32,546 bases of DNA from a virus, in IMG/VR virus record IMGVR_UViG_3300044645_002217, positions 1 to 32,546 of that record; one strand, 5' to 3'. The translations under genes and the position numbers were made by a program. Within the stretch, counting starts at the first letter, position 1; every line of letters begins with the position of its first letter. Below, piece after piece: positions 31,472 to 32,546 of this stretch. Under the pieces are notes generated by a model. That model had not been told where the DNA came from and ran no database searches. It worked only from the letters and a program-made list of their open reading frames with translations.

Positions 31472-31822
31472 TCAGCAGCCCTCCGCCAAGCGTTCAACCG
31501 CGATCGAGAGCTTCACGGTAAAGCGCGTGAAGTCCTCCTGTTCGACGGCCAGCATGGTGACGTCGGCAAGAACGGAGCCATCGTCGAGCCAGACAACGGG
31601 CGATTCGCCGTTTGCATCGAAGCTGACCTTCAGGATGCGCCGCAGGGGCCGCGGCTTCTTCTTCGAGCCTTTGGGGCGGCCCCTGCCGCGCTTTGGGACG
31701 ATCTCGCCGGGGGGCCTTAAGATGTAGCTGGACGGCGGCAGATCGGCCTCGGCATCCATGACGTTGGCGTTGAAAAAGCCGCCGGGTTCAAGGGCGTCGT
31801 CTCCGTATTCGTGCGCGCTCAT
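31472..31822 (-). CDS. AT-hook-like basic protein
   Basis: This 116-aa protein carries an AT-hook-like core (residues about 44-56, KRGRGRPKGSKKK) inside a basic stretch, preceded by an acidic/Pro N-terminus and followed by beta-rich sequence (RILKVSFDANGESPVVWLDDGSVLADVTML). AT-hooks bind AT-rich DNA minor grooves, so it may be a DNA-binding or chromatin-like factor. It ends GC, and the stop is followed by a CATG at the same GGGCTGCTGACATG junction that precedes it. Function beyond DNA binding is not supported. Confidence 0.7.
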   Translation of the reverse strand: MSAHEYGDDALEPGGFFNANVMDAEADLPPSSYILRPPGEIVPKRGRGRPKGSKKKPRPLRRILKVSFDANGESPVVWLDDGSVLADVTMLAVEQEDFTRFTVKLSIAVERLAEGC

Positions 31823-31823
31823 G

Positions 31824-32162
31824 TCAGCAGCCCTTGCGGGTGGCGGCGGATTGCAGGGCCTCGGCCTCGCCGCGCAGGCGGGCGAGTTCGGGGCCTACGT
31901 CGCCGGAGCCGATCCAGAGAAGGGCGGGCCAGAAGATGACCGCGGCGATCACGGCATTGGTCGCGTCGGCGGCGACGGCGGCCTGTTGCTGGCCGGTGAC
32001 CTGGGCGATCCTGTCAGAGAGGCGGACGGCCTCGGCCCGCAAAGCGCGGCAGTCGTAGGCGTCGAAGGTGGCCGGGCTGACATAGGCCGGCGCGATGGTT
32101 GCCGGGTCTGCGGCGCAGGCCGAGAGCGCGATTGCCGCCGCCGCGGCCAAAAGGGGTTTCAT
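31824..32162 (-). CDS. Putative lipoprotein
   Basis: This 112-aa protein has a lipoprotein signal (MKPLLAAAAAIALSAC, lipobox LSAC, Cys16), then a conserved Y-SPATFDAYDCRALRAEAVRLSDRIAQVTGQQQ helix, a hydrophobic segment (AVIAAVIFWPALLWIGSG) and an ELARLRGEAEALQSAA helix. I recall this layout as a widespread proteobacterial/phage lipoprotein of unknown function. GAGGAG lies just before ATG 32162, overlapping the stop of the upstream 50-aa gene. It ends GC at the same junction as the AT-hook gene. Confidence 0.82.
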   Translation of the reverse strand: MKPLLAAAAAIALSACAADPATIAPAYVSPATFDAYDCRALRAEAVRLSDRIAQVTGQQQAAVAADATNAVIAAVIFWPALLWIGSGDVGPELARLRGEAEALQSAATRKGC

Positions 32163-32175
32163 GGGGCAGGTCTCC

Positions 32176-32328
32176 TCAGAAGGGGGGTTCGTCGCCCGGG
32201 CGGGCGGGTTTCCATTCTGCGCTGATGCCGTCGCGGACGGCGCGCAGGGCGTCGGGGGGCAGCGGTGCCGGCGCGGGCCGGTCAAGGCCGATTGGGCACA
32301 GGAACGCGGCGAGGTCGGGAGAGGGCAT
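32176..32328 (-). CDS. Small 50-aa first gene of the leftward operon
   Basis: This 50-aa protein (MPSPDLAAFLCPIGLDRPAP, then APLPPDALRAVRDGISAEWK...) begins at ATG 32328 with GGAGA about 7 bases upstream and ends in a TGA that overlaps the GAGGAG of the lipoprotein gene. The coding frame has high third-position GC, and its end fits the next gene's start exactly. It is the first gene after the promoter/operator region. No family recognised. Confidence 0.6.
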   Translation of the reverse strand: MPSPDLAAFLCPIGLDRPAPAPLPPDALRAVRDGISAEWKPARPGDEPPF

Positions 32329-32375
32329 GCTGCAGGTCTCCACACGGCGGGATGCCGATGGAGCCTATCGGTAAA

Positions 32376-32390
32376 TGACCATAATGGTCA
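32376..32390. promoter_or_regulatory. Operator O1 (palindrome)
   Basis: TGACCATAATGGTCA is a perfect inverted repeat about a central A. It lies between the predicted -35 (32392-32397) and -10 of the leftward promoter, so a bound repressor would block transcription. A second copy (O2) with near identical arms is 31 bp away, about three helical turns, suggesting cooperative binding by a phage repressor encoded outside the window. Confidence 0.82.
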
Positions 32391-32391
32391 C

Positions 32392-32397
32392 TGTCAA
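32392..32397 (-). promoter_or_regulatory. Leftward promoter -35 element
   Basis: On the minus strand the bases read TTGACA, the perfect sigma-70 -35. The -10 after a 16-17 base spacer is weak (TTTACC or TTACCG at about 32369-32375), which is common in GC-rich alphaproteobacteria. The spacer is filled by operator O1. Transcription would run into the 50-aa gene and the whole leftward operon. Confidence 0.6.
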
Positions 32398-32406
32398 GCC
32401 GGATAA

Positions 32407-32421
32407 TGACCAATATGGTCA
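32407..32421. promoter_or_regulatory. Operator O2 (palindrome)
   Basis: TGACCAATATGGTCA has arms TGACCA/TGGTCA around 3 bases, the same arms as O1, and each copy is followed by CTG. It lies upstream of the leftward -35. Confidence 0.82.
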
Positions 32422-32485
32422 CTGCGTGAGAAACGGCTTGCCGAATCAATCCGCCGTGGCAATCTATGGTTGTCAGGTTGTTATC

Positions 32486-32503
32486 GGGGGGGGGGGGGGG
32501 GGG
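32486..32503 (+). repeat. 18-base poly-G tract
   Basis: Eighteen consecutive G between ttatc and tcgattgg, in gene-free DNA upstream of the leftward promoter. Homopolymers of this length are hypermutable or hard to sequence; the true length may differ. Confidence 0.85.
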
Positions 32504-32509
32504 TCGATT

Positions 32510-32532
32510 GGTGGGGGGTATTACACCCCACC
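32510..32532. other. Hairpin near the window end
   Basis: GGTGGGG (32510-32516) pairs with CCCCACC (32526-32532) around a 9-base loop. No T-run follows. Role unknown; it could be a transcription or replication feature or part of a regulator gene leader beyond the window. Confidence 0.5.
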
Positions 32533-32546
32533 ACACAAACGTAACG

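Noticed and set aside
32282-32536. Minus-strand frame of 84 aa from near the window end
   Set aside because: It reads through the operators, promoter and the poly-G tract (poly-Pro); it is regulatory DNA.
1-32546. CRISPR array or rRNA gene
   Set aside because: No regularly spaced direct repeats with unique spacers and no rRNA-like sequence were seen; the repeats found are few and within regulatory or coding DNA.

Overview
The window is most of a temperate siphovirus genome (or a prophage in a non-integrated arrangement) from a GC-rich alphaproteobacterium, most likely a Rhodobacteraceae member (Paracoccus/Rhodobacter type). Evidence: HK97-type head genes, a tail chaperone, a DUF6950-type cysteine protein and a TipJ-like tip protein of the kinds known from Rhodobacterales phages and gene transfer agents, very high GC at third codon positions, and a tyrosine integrase next to a tRNA. 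The host assignment is inferred from protein resemblance, not from a search.

Layout. Bases 21-19562 are one rightward late block with almost no intergenic space: small and large terminase, portal, prohead protease, major capsid protein, a probable capsid accessory protein, head-tail connectors, tail terminator, tail tube, frameshifted tail chaperone pair, tape measure, tail-tip proteins, S74 fibre, two small accessory genes, a secreted protein, a HTH-metallophosphoesterase, endolysin and holin-like protein. Bases 19573-25457 are a host-recognition cassette: a giant beta-rich spike followed by four smaller structural proteins, the last resembling BppU. Bases 25458-25692 carry no gene but hold repeated motifs. 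A complete tRNA-Val(CAC) follows at 25693-25767.

Bases 25793-32328 are one leftward operon of about 17 small genes with stop/start overlaps at nearly every junction. Read from the promoter it encodes a 50-aa protein, a lipoprotein, an AT-hook-like protein, an acyl-carrier-protein homologue, small unknowns, two tandem Ala-rich paralogues, four modular coiled-coil proteins that share a 41-bp DNA module and an identical start junction, an excisionase-like HTH protein and the integrase. It is probably driven from 32392-32397 under two copies of a palindromic operator (32376-32390, 32407-32421). The window ends in an 18-G tract and a hairpin. No repressor, replication genes or lytic switch partner lie inside the window; they are presumably beyond 32546.

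Working together: the late block builds and releases a long-tailed virion; int, xis and the tRNA/repeat region form the integration module; the leftward operon looks like an accessory or early region of fast-evolving small genes. Structural genes and the integrase both flank the same tRNA, so this is not a simple integrated prophage at that tRNA. The strongest leads are the modular leftward cassette, the phage-borne acyl carrier protein, the repeated hairpins at the capsid gene stops, and the -1 frameshift site. No stretch above 240 bases lacks a gene.
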